Below, piece after piece: positions 41,843-50,953 of a stretch of DNA of 64,000 nucleotides; the stretch's first letter is position 1; every line of letters starts with the position of its first letter. Position numbers and translations under genes: made by a program. The stretch lies in assembly GCF_009856295.1 (NCBI RefSeq), contig NZ_WMEU01000004.1:124001-188000 (forward strand). Direction: 5' to 3'. Origin of the DNA: Pontibacillus yanchengensis. Its GTDB lineage: Bacteria > Bacillota > Bacilli > Bacillales > BH030062. A model generated the notes under the pieces. It had not been told where the DNA came from. It worked only from the letters and a program-made list of their open reading frames with translations, and did not search any database.

Positions 41843-43091
41843 GGTCATCACCTGTCTCTATTCGTAAATATTCTGCTATAACATGGGTGCCTTTGTGCAA
41901 ATCCTCTATAGAGGCATATTCTTTAGGGTGATGGCTAATTCCTTCCCGGCAAGGGATGAAAAGAAGACCAGACCGCCATCGCTGTGCCATATTCATCACG
42001 TCATGACCTGCGCCACTATCCATAATGATACTGTTTAACTGGAGGTCATTTGTGACATGTGAAAGTTTCGATTGAATGGTTTGATCAAGGAAAACAGAAT
42101 CGTTATCGACAAGTGTTTCAATAGAAATGGTAACGTTTCGCTCCCGTTCAATTTGCTGGCAGTATGCTTCAATTCGATTGGTGAGTTCACGCTTAGACAG
42201 GTCATTCACACTACGAATATCAATACCTAATTGGACTTCACCTGGGATGACATTCATGGCATTGGGTTGTAAGTGAACCGTACTTACAGTTGCTACGATT
42301 GGAAGCTCTTGTTTCTTATTCATCGAATTGGCCTGCTCCTCAACGAAGGGAATCAATGGAGCAATGGCTACAAATGCATCTGAGCGTTTGTTCATCGGTG
42401 TCGTCCCTGTGTGGTTTGCCATCCCTTTTACATTCACTTGTAAGCGAATAGGGCAGGCAACTCCTCGTACAATACCGATTTCAGCATCATTATCCTCAAT
42501 TTGCGTTCCCTGCTCGATATGAAGCTCTAAAAAGCTCTCAAGGTCATCGGGCGATTTCTCTGCTTGATCGATTGTTTCCCAAGAGAGGCCAAACGCTTCG
42601 ATAGACTCACGAATCGTCACGCCATCCGCATCCGTAACATGTTCAAGGTCGTGTTTGTCTAAGATACCTGAAATCGCTTTACTTCCAATCGTTGAAACAC
42701 CATAACGAGCTGATTCTTCGGATGCAAAACAAATAACAGCGATGTTTTTCTTAGGTTCCACCTGTAAATCTTGAAGGAGCTTGATGGCACCTAAGCCAGT
42801 TAGAACACCAGCCACACCGTCATAGCCACCCCCACCATGAACCGTGTCTAAATGAGAGCCAACAGCAACGGTTGGGGCGTGTTCATCCACTTTCCAAGTT
42901 GCCCATTGATTCCCTGCTCCATCTGCATAAATATGCAATCCGAGATTCTTGGCTATTGTACGAAATGCTTCGTGTGCTTGCTCCTCCTCTGGGGTGTAAC
43001 TTAAGCGGGAAAAGCCATTTTCGTAGTCCATTTCATTGACGAGATTCAATTGTAAAAGGTGGTTTTCTAACCAATTTGTCAAGTCGTTCAT
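41811..43091 (-). CDS. Zn-dependent M20 hydrolase (carbamoyl/allantoate amidohydrolase type)
   Basis: A 426-residue dinuclear zinc amidohydrolase of the N-carbamoyl-L-amino-acid hydrolase/allantoate amidohydrolase group. Metal-binding motifs: VAVGSHLDTVHGGGGYDG (His, Asp), CFASEESARYG (Glu), LELHIEQGTQIED (His) and the C-terminal GAGHDVMNMA (His). A dimerisation lid lies between ~210 and 330. It overlaps the preceding hydrolase gene by ATGA. In this operon it may cleave an N-substituted amino acid imported by AbgT. Confidence 0.9.
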   Translation of the reverse strand: MNDLTNWLENHLLQLNLVNEMDYENGFSRLSYTPEEEQAHEAFRTIAKNLGLHIYADGAGNQWATWKVDEHAPTVAVGSHLDTVHGGGGYDGVAGVLTGLGAIKLLQDLQVEPKKNIAVICFASEESARYGVSTIGSKAISGILDKHDLEHVTDADGVTIRESIEAFGLSWETIDQAEKSPDDLESFLELHIEQGTQIEDNDAEIGIVRGVACPIRLQVNVKGMANHTGTTPMNKRSDAFVAIAPLIPFVEEQANSMNKKQELPIVATVSTVHLQPNAMNVIPGEVQLGIDIRSVNDLSKRELTNRIEAYCQQIERERNVTISIETLVDNDSVFLDQTIQSKLSHVTNDLQLNSIIMDSGAGHDVMNMAQRWRSGLLFIPCREGISHHPKEYASIEDLHKGTHVIAEYLRIETGDDHENEDWRNRA

Positions 43092-44383
43092 GTTGTAGTC
43101 CCTCCCTGTAAAATATGAATGTACGTTTCTAATGCAACGGCAAGTGCGTCTTCTTCAAAATCAAAGGAGGGGTGATGATGATTAAACGGTAAGGCTGTCC
43201 CGAAAAGCATATAGGTTGCTTTTCCACCGTGAGCTTGGACTTCATTGATCATAAAGCTAGCATCTTCAGAACCTGATACCTTTGCAGAAGTAAGGATTTG
43301 ATTCATATAGCTATCTTCCTCTAAGGGGATGGATGATAGCATGTCTTCATCACATACAATTCCTTGTGATTCTCCTACAAATTCGATCGTTGCTTCTACG
43401 TTATACATAGCGGCAGAAGCATGGATGATTCGCTTTGCTTCTTGAAGCATAAAGTTATTAATGTTCCCAGTTTCCCCTCTAGTTTCAAGCTCAAGGTAGC
43501 CGGTATCAGAAATGATGTTACGTCCATTTCCGGCTTCTAATTTGCCTACATTAACCCTAGAAGGTCCTTCACTATGACGTGGTATGGTGTACAGTTGCGT
43601 AGAAGCAGTAGCTGCCGCTAGTAGTGCATTACGTCCATCCTCTGGTTTCATTCCTGCATGGGATGATTCCCCTCTAAAGTGAACATTTAGTTTTGTGGAA
43701 GCTAGAAAACCTTCCACACTAGCTGCAACCGTACCAACTTTCATAGGTGTAATACCTAGATGGCTGGTATAAAAGGAGTCCACGTCTGTGAGCCATCCTT
43801 TATCGACCATCGCTTTAGCCCCGCGTCCGCCTTCTTCTGCAGGCTGAAAAAGTAAGGTGAAAGTACCCGTTAGCTCACTAGGCTGAGCCGCTATATAATG
43901 AGCAAGCCCAAGGCCAATGGTAATATGACCATCATGCCCACAAGCGTGCATCACACCAGGGTTAGAGGATACAAAACCTTCCGAGTAGGGGAGGTGAGCT
44001 TCTAATTCCGTCTCATGAATCGGCAATGCATCGATATCAAAACGAAATCCTTTGTGCTCGCCTTCTTTACCGGTATCCCATGTTGCAACAAGACCAGTGT
44101 GTCCACCTCTCATCTTGTCCATCCAGTCTGCATCGACACCTAATGAGGAAGCTTTCTTCTCTTGTTGATGTAGTAGGGGAGGAGCAGGAACGCCATAACG
44201 AGCTGAGCTTGCTAAAGCCTCTCTTCCGATATGCACTGTAAAACCTAGTGCCTCAAGCTCTTTGCCAATTGTGTAGGTAGTATAGTATTCCATAAATCCA
44301 AGTTCAGGATGTTGATGGAACCATCGTCTCCATTGAATTAGTTGATCTTGAATGGAATGAACAAATTGCTTTTCTTTACCCAA
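43088..44383 (-). CDS. M20 amidohydrolase, AbgA-like
   Basis: A 431-residue peptidase-like amidohydrolase similar in length and pattern to p-aminobenzoyl-glutamate hydrolase subunit A. N-terminal RRWFHQHPELGFMEYYTTYTI, metal motifs RFDIDALPIHE, MHACGHDGHITIGLG and FQPAEEGGRGAKAMV, and the terminal FGTALPFNHHHPSFDF. It overlaps both neighbours (8 bp upstream, 4 bp downstream), so the three hydrolases are translated as a unit. Confidence 0.88.
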   Translation of the reverse strand: MGKEKQFVHSIQDQLIQWRRWFHQHPELGFMEYYTTYTIGKELEALGFTVHIGREALASSARYGVPAPPLLHQQEKKASSLGVDADWMDKMRGGHTGLVATWDTGKEGEHKGFRFDIDALPIHETELEAHLPYSEGFVSSNPGVMHACGHDGHITIGLGLAHYIAAQPSELTGTFTLLFQPAEEGGRGAKAMVDKGWLTDVDSFYTSHLGITPMKVGTVAASVEGFLASTKLNVHFRGESSHAGMKPEDGRNALLAAATASTQLYTIPRHSEGPSRVNVGKLEAGNGRNIISDTGYLELETRGETGNINNFMLQEAKRIIHASAAMYNVEATIEFVGESQGIVCDEDMLSSIPLEEDSYMNQILTSAKVSGSEDASFMINEVQAHGGKATYMLFGTALPFNHHHPSFDFEEDALAVALETYIHILQGGTTT

Positions 44384-45593
44384 TTATCTCACCATTTTCC
44401 TGGTCTGATAGCGTCTTGAGTGTATCAATAGCAAGATTCACCATATAAGAGCTGCCAATTGGCAATGCTTTTTCATTTAGCTTGAAAGCTGGATCGTGAA
44501 GAGGTTTTTGCTCATGTTTGTCTTCGATTTGAGTGCCAAGCCAAATAAAGGCACCAGGGTAATGTTCAAGAAATCTAGCAAAATCTTCACCAGCCATAAC
44601 TGGATCTAAACTAGGTGTAGCCTGTTCACCAAGAAGTTTTTGTGCAGATTGTCTAGCTTGTTGAGCCCATTCTGGCGTATTGATTGTAGCCGGGTAACCA
44701 TCAAGGTATTCAATCTCCACTTCTCCTTCAAACGCTTCAACAGTTTGTTGGACAATGGTGTGGAAACGTTGCCTCACTTTTTCCTTCACTTCTGGTTTAT
44801 ACGTCCTTACTGTTCCTTCAAGCGTTACCTTATTTGGAATGACATTGTAGCGATAACCTCCATTTATACTTCCAATCGTAACTACAGCCGAATCTATTGG
44901 ATTCACATTACGGCTTACGATCGTTTGTAAGCTAGAGATTACCTGATTGCTAATGATAATCGCGTCATTACCATCTTGTGGCATGCTGGCATGACCACCG
45001 CGACCTTTAATGGTTACAGTAAAACGATCTGATGCACCCATCATAGCTCCATCTCGCACACCAATTTCGCCTACAGGAAGAGAAGGCCAGACATGTTGTC
45101 CGAATATCACATCAGGTGTGAATTCATCAAACACCCCGTCGTCCATCATTTGCTGAGACCCTCCAGTAGGGGAGTTCTCTTCAGCAGGTTGAAAAACGAG
45201 TAGAACCGTTCCTTCTATATAATCACGCATGTTTTGGAGTGTATATCCTGTAGCTAATAGCATCGCTGTGTGTGCATCATGGCCGCATGCGTGCATCGTA
45301 CCTGGAGTTTCGGAAATGAAGTCATGTGTGTTGGCTTCTTGGATTGGTAGTGCATCCATATCAGCGCGTAGAGCAACTGTTTTACCTGGTTGATTTCCTT
45401 TAATGATTCCAAGAACACCAGTGTTAGCGAAACCTGTCCGATAATCAATTCCGTATTCCGCTAAGGTCTCCTGAACGAGAGCAGAAGTAGCGAATTCTTC
45501 ATTACTTAGCTCTGGATTCTTGTGCAAGGAGCGTCGAATACGTATGATATCGCTTTCTATAGTGGATATATAATCTTGAATCATGTCCTCCAA
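44376..45593 (-). CDS. M20 family amidohydrolase
   Basis: A 405-residue enzyme of the aminoacylase/hippurate hydrolase type. RRSLHKNPELSNEEF, ALRADMDALPIQE, MHACGHDAHTAMLLATG, VFQPAEENSPTGG and VMAGEDFARFLE (metal ligands) are intact. The TTG start lies about 8 nt after AAAGGAGG; the next ATG (45584) has its RBS too close. First gene of the abg operon, preceded by a TATACT -10 (45647-45652 on the minus strand) and the 19-bp operator-like element. Confidence 0.9.
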   Translation of the reverse strand: MEDMIQDYISTIESDIIRIRRSLHKNPELSNEEFATSALVQETLAEYGIDYRTGFANTGVLGIIKGNQPGKTVALRADMDALPIQEANTHDFISETPGTMHACGHDAHTAMLLATGYTLQNMRDYIEGTVLLVFQPAEENSPTGGSQQMMDDGVFDEFTPDVIFGQHVWPSLPVGEIGVRDGAMMGASDRFTVTIKGRGGHASMPQDGNDAIIISNQVISSLQTIVSRNVNPIDSAVVTIGSINGGYRYNVIPNKVTLEGTVRTYKPEVKEKVRQRFHTIVQQTVEAFEGEVEIEYLDGYPATINTPEWAQQARQSAQKLLGEQATPSLDPVMAGEDFARFLEHYPGAFIWLGTQIEDKHEQKPLHDPAFKLNEKALPIGSSYMVNLAIDTLKTLSDQENGEIIG

Positions 45594-45621
45594 ATAAACA
45601 ACCTCCTTTATTTATGGACAT

Positions 45622-45640
45622 TTTCCTTTAATATTCCGTT
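45622..45640 (-). promoter_or_regulatory. Operator-like 19-bp element before the abg operon
   Basis: Plus-strand TTTCCTTTAATATTCCGTT, directly downstream of a minus-strand -10 (TATACT) and so over the expected transcription start, a repressor-type position. Nearly identical to the copy before abgT. Confidence 0.6.
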
Positions 45641-45762
45641 AATATAAGTATAACAGAAATTTTAAATAAGTCATCCCGTTGTTATTGAATTTTTTGAAAA
45701 ATTCGACTTCCAAATTCACACATAGTTTATAGGTAAGCTGAAGAATTGGTTGATCAAGCCTA

Positions 45763-46021
45763 TGTAAACAGGGGGTATGAGTTGAAAATATATACAGATA
45801 AGTCATACCTGTAGGGAGGTCATAAAGACTCAATTACTAGACTTTCAGAAAGAAAAATAGAATGTATACAAAAATGATTACAAGAAAACAACTTGAACAC
45901 AAATTGAATACATAAGTGTATACATGTAAACAAAAGCGTATGCATATTGATTTGAAAGGATGTGTTCAAAAATGTAAACAAGTGTACGTTTTTGTTGTCA
46001 TTGTATACATTATTGTATACA
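45763..46021. repeat. Octamer array, candidate plasmid-type centromere (parC)
   Basis: TGTATACA occurs at 45863, 45917, 46002 and 46014; TGTAAACA at 45763, 45925 and 45973; TGAATACA at 45905. The palindromic octamers are dense in the 260 bp before the ParM-like gene and include two adjacent pairs (45917/45925 and 46002/46014). Such iteron arrays upstream of parM are bound by ParR and serve as centromere and operator. Confidence 0.7.
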
Positions 46022-46128
46022 AGGCATGCACGACAAATGTCTGATTGACTATTTTGAAAATCTTCTATATTTTAGTAATAGATCCTTAAAAAACTAAAAG
46101 GACTTTTAATAGAAAGGAAGATTCACAT

Positions 46129-47319
46129 ATGAGTCAATCAAGAATAGCTGCAGTAGATGTTGGTAATGATGCACTCAAAGGTTTATATGGAAATCTAGAC
46201 TCTGAGCTGTACATACCGAATGTGATCGCCAGAGATATAGAAGACCGCCCGATTATCGGAATTGAAGATTTAGATCAGAAGGATCCAATGGATGGAATTC
46301 ATATCCGAGTTCACTCCCCTGCCCTACAAGAGAACAATGTTGTCTATCGTGTTGGTAATCTAGCAACGAAAAGTGACAATGCTTCTGAATTAGACCCAGG
46401 TAGTAGTAAATCGGAAGAAGACCAAACCCTTATTATGCTGTTTGCTTCATTAGCACTAGACGCAGTTCAAGATAAAAACGAAAAGACATTCAGTCGAAAT
46501 AATGGCACCGTGGAAGCGAATTATACGCTAGGTACTGGTTTACCATTAAGAGAAGTGAAAGAAGGTAAGGATGTCGGCTACCGTTCTCAGCTCCTTGGCT
46601 CTGTTCACCAGGTTGAGTTTTTAGTAACTCCTAAATATCAAGGTATTAAGGTTAATTTGAAGTTTGATGAAGTGAAAGTGTATCCAGAAGGCTTCGCTTC
46701 CTTTATTAACCTAGTAATGGATAATGACTTAAACATTACGAACAAAGATTTAATTGATAAGCGTATTCTAATCCAAGACATTGGTGGTCTTTCTACTGAT
46801 ATTGCAGTAATCAAAGACCGTAATGTAGATGATGATAAAGCACAAGGGTTTAATCTCGGTGTATCTGAATCACTAGAGAAAATTCGTGAAGAAATTCGTT
46901 CCAAGCACGGTGTTGAGTTAGATAGTCGTCGTGACGTAGTAGATATTATTACGAAGAAAAACGATCGGAACCACATCATGGTAAAAGGTAGTCGGACAAG
47001 TGTGCACGACATTACCGACCGCATTTTACTAGAGCTTGCCAAAAAACAATACCGCCATCTGCGTAACGTATGGCAAAAGAACTCTCAAACAGAAATCTGT
47101 TACTTTGTAGGCGGAGGTTCTGTTGTATTAAAAGAATACATCAAGTCCTTGAACAATAACTTAGATGGCTACAACATTGATTTCTTCGAAGACGAGAAAG
47201 AAAGCATCTGGATGATGGCCAATGCGTACTACAAGCTCGTTAAAGACTTCCAACGCAAAAATAAGAAGGAAGAAAATAAAAAAGTAGAGCAGAAGCAGCA
47301 CGCAAATACCTCTAAGTAG
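46129..47319 (+). CDS. ParM/Alp7A-like actin family ATPase
   Basis: A 396-residue actin-fold protein. Phosphate-1 loop AAVDVGNDALKGLYG (~7-21), phosphate-2 loop QDIGGLSTDIAVIKD (~220) and adenosine motif CYFVGGGSVVLKEYI (~324) are intact. It resembles plasmid ParM/StbA and Alp proteins of Bacillus, which polymerise to push sister replicons apart. The C-terminus is a Lys/Glu/Gln-rich tail. Start ATG after AAAGGAAGATTCAC. It is followed 12 bp later by the ParR-like gene, and the octamer array lies upstream. Confidence 0.85.
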   Translation: MSQSRIAAVDVGNDALKGLYGNLDSELYIPNVIARDIEDRPIIGIEDLDQKDPMDGIHIRVHSPALQENNVVYRVGNLATKSDNASELDPGSSKSEEDQTLIMLFASLALDAVQDKNEKTFSRNNGTVEANYTLGTGLPLREVKEGKDVGYRSQLLGSVHQVEFLVTPKYQGIKVNLKFDEVKVYPEGFASFINLVMDNDLNITNKDLIDKRILIQDIGGLSTDIAVIKDRNVDDDKAQGFNLGVSESLEKIREEIRSKHGVELDSRRDVVDIITKKNDRNHIMVKGSRTSVHDITDRILLELAKKQYRHLRNVWQKNSQTEICYFVGGGSVVLKEYIKSLNNNLDGYNIDFFEDEKESIWMMANAYYKLVKDFQRKNKKEENKKVEQKQHANTSK

Positions 47320-47330
47320 GGTGAAATAGT

Positions 47331-47957
47331 ATGACACAGAACGGGATCCAGAGGGGACAAGCGATCACATTTCGCATTCCCTCTGACACACCGGACCATA
47401 TATTAAGACAACTTCAGAACCTGAAAGAAACCGAACGGAGAAATTTCTCTAGTACCATCGCTGATTATGTGATTAAGGGTGTTAGCCAGTCTATGGCAAA
47501 GGAAAGGGAAACGATTAGTATCCCTCTTCCGAAGCAACTCAATAAAGCGCAACGTGACTGGGTGAAACATGAATATTCCGAGGCGTTACTAGGAAGTATT
47601 CTCTATCAGCTTATATCTGATCCTGTGCGTTCAAGTGCTCTATTAGCATCATTTAACAGTAATGCTCTTGATATCAATGAAGCTCTTTATCTACAAGAAT
47701 ATGATGAAGCATCTTCTAATCAAGATTCAGAACCAGAAATACACGAAGACGCATATCCACAGCAAGAAAGCGCTTCTGCTTCAGAAGAGAGTTACTCTTC
47801 TGAAGAACCAGATACAACTTCCACAGATGAAGATCTCGATAACCTTGATTGGGAAAGCCTCAGTCAAGATATATCATCAGAGTCTGAATCAGAAGAAGAC
47901 GAGGAAGTTTCCTATGATGACGTTTTAGGTGGTTTTCTAGACAAACTAAATCAATAA
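47331..47957 (+). CDS. ParR-like adaptor protein
   Basis: A 208-residue protein. The N-terminal ~60 residues (GQAITFRIPSDTPDHILRQLQ...NFSSTIADYVIKGV) look like a ribbon-helix-helix DNA-binding domain. A helical middle follows, and the last ~90 residues are very acidic and low-complexity, ending YDDVLGGFLDKLN, a short conserved-looking tail of the sort that contacts ParM filament ends. Position, size and architecture fit ParR; direct sequence similarity is weak, as usual for this family. Confidence 0.72.
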   Translation: MTQNGIQRGQAITFRIPSDTPDHILRQLQNLKETERRNFSSTIADYVIKGVSQSMAKERETISIPLPKQLNKAQRDWVKHEYSEALLGSILYQLISDPVRSSALLASFNSNALDINEALYLQEYDEASSNQDSEPEIHEDAYPQQESASASEESYSSEEPDTTSTDEDLDNLDWESLSQDISSESESEEDEEVSYDDVLGGFLDKLNQ

Positions 47958-47961
47958 CATG

Positions 47962-48000
47962 AAAAAGGCTAACTGACATCGCGTCGTTTAGCCTTTTTTT
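47962..48000. terminator. Bidirectional terminator
   Basis: AAAAAGGCTAA / TTTAGCCTTTTT hairpin with T-runs on both strands; it closes the parMR cassette and the convergent sleL-like gene. Confidence 0.88.
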
Positions 48001-48133
48001 GTATAGAATGCTTCTACTTATGCTGGCTTTGGTTTGTTTTTTTGCTCGGTCCAGCTCCGTTTATGCTCGCTCTGCGTTGCGATTTACTATCTTCAGCTCC
48101 ATTTCATGTCCCCCCTAATGTCGCCGGAAGCAA

Positions 48134-49552
48134 TTAAGAAGGGTTCTTTACAATCTTGAATGTATCGTTAAGTAACAGCCAATTTTGAGGGAAGTCATAG
48201 CCTAGCACCCAGTAACTGATTCCTTTTAGATCATACTGAATAACTGTATTAAACTTCGCCTGAGCACTGCGCGCATCCTCAAACCACACTTCATGTGTCT
48301 GACCTTGAGCATCTACATATCGATAAAAAGGGGATTGTGCAGATTCATTGTATTGTATCGTTGCCCCATACTGTAACGCCCGGTTCACAGCTTCTTGGGG
48401 GCTGAATGTTTCTGCTTCTTGCCCTTCTTCAAACGGTAACGTCCAGTCACGGGCATATAGTTGAAATCCCATGAACAATTTGTCCCTCGGTATCACATTA
48501 ACAGCGTAATCTAGTACATTCCTAATTTCATCGAGAGGGGAAATGGCTCTTGGTGGTCCAAAGCGATAGCCCCATTCATACGTCATTAACACGACAAAAT
48601 CGACAATCCGGCCATGAGCTTCATAATCATGTGCCTCATACAATAAACCTTGTTGATCCGCGCTATACTTAGGTGCTACAGCTGTCGATACAGAATATCC
48701 CTCTGGGTGTAATCGATCAACAGTGCGTTGTAAAAATGCATTGTAAGCTTCGCGATCCTCAGGTAAGACGTTCTCAAAATCTACATTCAGGCCTTGGTAA
48801 CCTTTTGTATTTAAAATTGCGAGGATGTTATCTAATAAGGTGTTTTGCAGTGAAGCATCGTTTAGGATAGTGTTTGCTAAGTCTGAACCTAAGTCTTGGT
48901 ATGTGAAATTGGTAATAGATAGAATAGGAACAACCGAAAACAAAGGAGCCATTTCTAACACTACATCATCTGAAAATGGAGTAAGACTTCCATCTTCTTG
49001 AATTTTGTAAGCAAAGGGCATAATATATGTGAGGGATTCGCCAACATCTTCCATGATATTTCGTGCATCTTCCCCGGCATCAATGGTGTAGCCATTCACT
49101 TCAATGGTAGATTTTGTTTGAGAGGGTATGATTAACCGCGTGCCAGGGTATAGAAGGTTAGGATCATCAATTTGATTGGCCTCCACTAACGTTTGTACGG
49201 AGATACCGAAGGCGTTGCTAATGCTCCAGAGCGTGTCACTAGGCTGTACCAAGTAGGTTTGTGGTGGGATGCTAAGAGTGGTACCAGGATATATGACGTT
49301 CACGTCTTGTAGTTGGTTTGCTTGAATGAGTGATGGGAGAGAGATGTTGTATTGTTGTGCAATCGACCACAGCGTTTCACCGGCTTGCACCGTATGGCTG
49401 CGATAATATGAAGGGATAATGAGAGCTAATCCAACAACAAGTCTGGATGGATCAGACAGCTCGTTCGCATCCGCGATTTCCTGCATAGTAGTTTGGTAGC
49501 GTTGAGCGATACTCCATAAGCTCTCACCGGTTTGCACAACATGTATTTGCAT
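48134..49552 (-). CDS. LysM / GH18 spore cortex-lytic enzyme (SleL/YaaH-like)
   Basis: A 472-residue protein with three N-terminal LysM domains (~2-47, 52-95, 98-142; each with GESLWSIAQ-type starts) and a glycoside hydrolase family 18 domain (~155-465) containing GLNVDFENVLPEDREAY, whose Glu is the predicted catalytic acid. Bacillus SleL/YaaH usually has two LysM repeats; three is longer. No signal peptide, as expected for spore-coat-associated members. It degrades cortex muropeptides during germination. Start ATG after AAGGAGGCATTCC. Confidence 0.9.
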   Translation of the reverse strand: MQIHVVQTGESLWSIAQRYQTTMQEIADANELSDPSRLVVGLALIIPSYYRSHTVQAGETLWSIAQQYNISLPSLIQANQLQDVNVIYPGTTLSIPPQTYLVQPSDTLWSISNAFGISVQTLVEANQIDDPNLLYPGTRLIIPSQTKSTIEVNGYTIDAGEDARNIMEDVGESLTYIMPFAYKIQEDGSLTPFSDDVVLEMAPLFSVVPILSITNFTYQDLGSDLANTILNDASLQNTLLDNILAILNTKGYQGLNVDFENVLPEDREAYNAFLQRTVDRLHPEGYSVSTAVAPKYSADQQGLLYEAHDYEAHGRIVDFVVLMTYEWGYRFGPPRAISPLDEIRNVLDYAVNVIPRDKLFMGFQLYARDWTLPFEEGQEAETFSPQEAVNRALQYGATIQYNESAQSPFYRYVDAQGQTHEVWFEDARSAQAKFNTVIQYDLKGISYWVLGYDFPQNWLLLNDTFKIVKNPS

Positions 49553-49778
49553 GGAATGCCTCCTTCTTGTTGACTTTATATATGTTTATGCGTATTGCTC
49601 GGTTATTAACAGTAAAAAAAGCTATCGTCATAAATTAGATATTTGAGGCGAATAGTGTACTAGTTTTTGTAAGGAAGTCTAGTAAATATCTAGCTCCAGC
49701 GTCGTCTTCTACCAACTTGAAGCCATGGCACTAGGAGAGTGAAAAATCATAAATGGTAAGATAGAACGGAGAATGCAC

Positions 49779-50900
49779 ATGAGTAAGCAAAGGATCGGGT
49801 CGATTCATTTCTTGAGGTTTTTTGCTATGTTTATGGTTGTATTGGTCCATGTGACAGGGACGTACATCAATACATTGCCAATGGATAGTGGAGCCTTTCA
49901 GAAATACCATTTTTTAAATAGAATTATTCGCATAGAGGCTGGCATCTTTATTATGATTACAGGTCTCGTGTTTTTCTATAATTATTTTAGTAAATCTATT
50001 ACCCTTTCGTTTTTGAAGGAATATGTGCGAAAGCGGGCTGTGTTTATTTTACTACCATATGTAATATGGGCGATATTTTACGAGTGGTATGCTTATCACA
50101 TTGGCTTTAGGGAAGTAAATTTGACTGATTCTGTCTTAAGGATCATACAAGGTGAATCCTATTATCAGTTACATTTTATATTTATTATCGTGCAATTATA
50201 TTTAGTATTACCGATATTCATTTACGCAGCCCAGCATCTACAGTGGTTTAAAAGGTATATGTGGGCATTTGGTATCGCCATTGAACTCATCTATTTTATG
50301 ATTGATTCTAGATTTGACATCATTCCTTTCAGCTTCTTTATGAATAGTTTAGGAACCTTCTTGTTAGGTGGTTGGCTCGGTATCTATTTCTTAGAGCAAA
50401 AGGAGAAAGTACGAAATCGAACAAACTATCTATTAGGTCTGTTAGCTGGAAGTTCTGGTGTTGTAACGGTTTATGTGCACTATCATCTATATATCCTCAA
50501 CACGATGGAATTGCCAGGAATCTATTATAAAGTATTAAATTTGATTTTCATCATGAGCGCAAGTTACTTGTGTTTCCGTTTGGCAGAAATCTTTAGTGAA
50601 AGCTGGTATGAAGGTATTCAAAAGGTAGTGAGAAACGTCGCTGCCTATTCCTTTGGTTTTTACCTCATTCATCCTTTTGTGCTGAAGGAAGTCGCACGTT
50701 TTATTCCCACACACTCGAATTATTTGTTCCACGTGGAGCTCTTGATGAGATATGTGGTCACGTGTGCGCTATGTTTTATGATTATTTGGCTATTTCACCG
50801 GTTCACACCATTTGCGAGTTGGATGTTTGGAAAGCTACCGAAGCAGGCTCCATCGTTAAAGCCTGTGTATCGTCATGAAGCAAATCATTACTCCTCATAA
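49779..50900 (+). CDS. Acyltransferase family 3 membrane protein
   Basis: A 373-residue protein with about ten membrane helices. RIGSIHFLRFFAMFMVVLVHV at the N-terminus carries the R...H motif (LRFFA...VHV) typical of OafA/IcaC-type acyltransferases that acylate cell-surface glycans. The ATG at 49779 is preferred (8 nt after CGGAG) over that at 49773. Monocistronic. It may modify an exopolysaccharide or wall polymer; the substrate is unknown. Confidence 0.85.
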   Translation: MSKQRIGSIHFLRFFAMFMVVLVHVTGTYINTLPMDSGAFQKYHFLNRIIRIEAGIFIMITGLVFFYNYFSKSITLSFLKEYVRKRAVFILLPYVIWAIFYEWYAYHIGFREVNLTDSVLRIIQGESYYQLHFIFIIVQLYLVLPIFIYAAQHLQWFKRYMWAFGIAIELIYFMIDSRFDIIPFSFFMNSLGTFLLGGWLGIYFLEQKEKVRNRTNYLLGLLAGSSGVVTVYVHYHLYILNTMELPGIYYKVLNLIFIMSASYLCFRLAEIFSESWYEGIQKVVRNVAAYSFGFYLIHPFVLKEVARFIPTHSNYLFHVELLMRYVVTCALCFMIIWLFHRFTPFASWMFGKLPKQAPSLKPVYRHEANHYSS

Positions 50901-50905
50901 GATGC

Positions 50906-50950
50906 AAAAAACCCCTGGTACTTTGTGAAAAAAAAGTACCAGGGGTTTTT
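50906..50950. terminator. Bidirectional terminator
   Basis: AAAAACCCCTGGTACTTT / AAAGTACCAGGGGTTTTT hairpin between convergent genes. Confidence 0.93.
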
Positions 50951-50953
50951 GAA

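Noticed and set aside
45763..46021. Octamer array considered as a replication origin
   Set aside because: No replication initiator gene is adjacent and the array directly precedes parM/parR; a centromere/operator explains it better.
50722..50737. Second parS-like site (TTCCACGTGGAG) in the acyltransferase gene
   Set aside because: Only the central CCACGTGG core matches; flanking bases deviate from the TGTTNCACGTGAAACA consensus.
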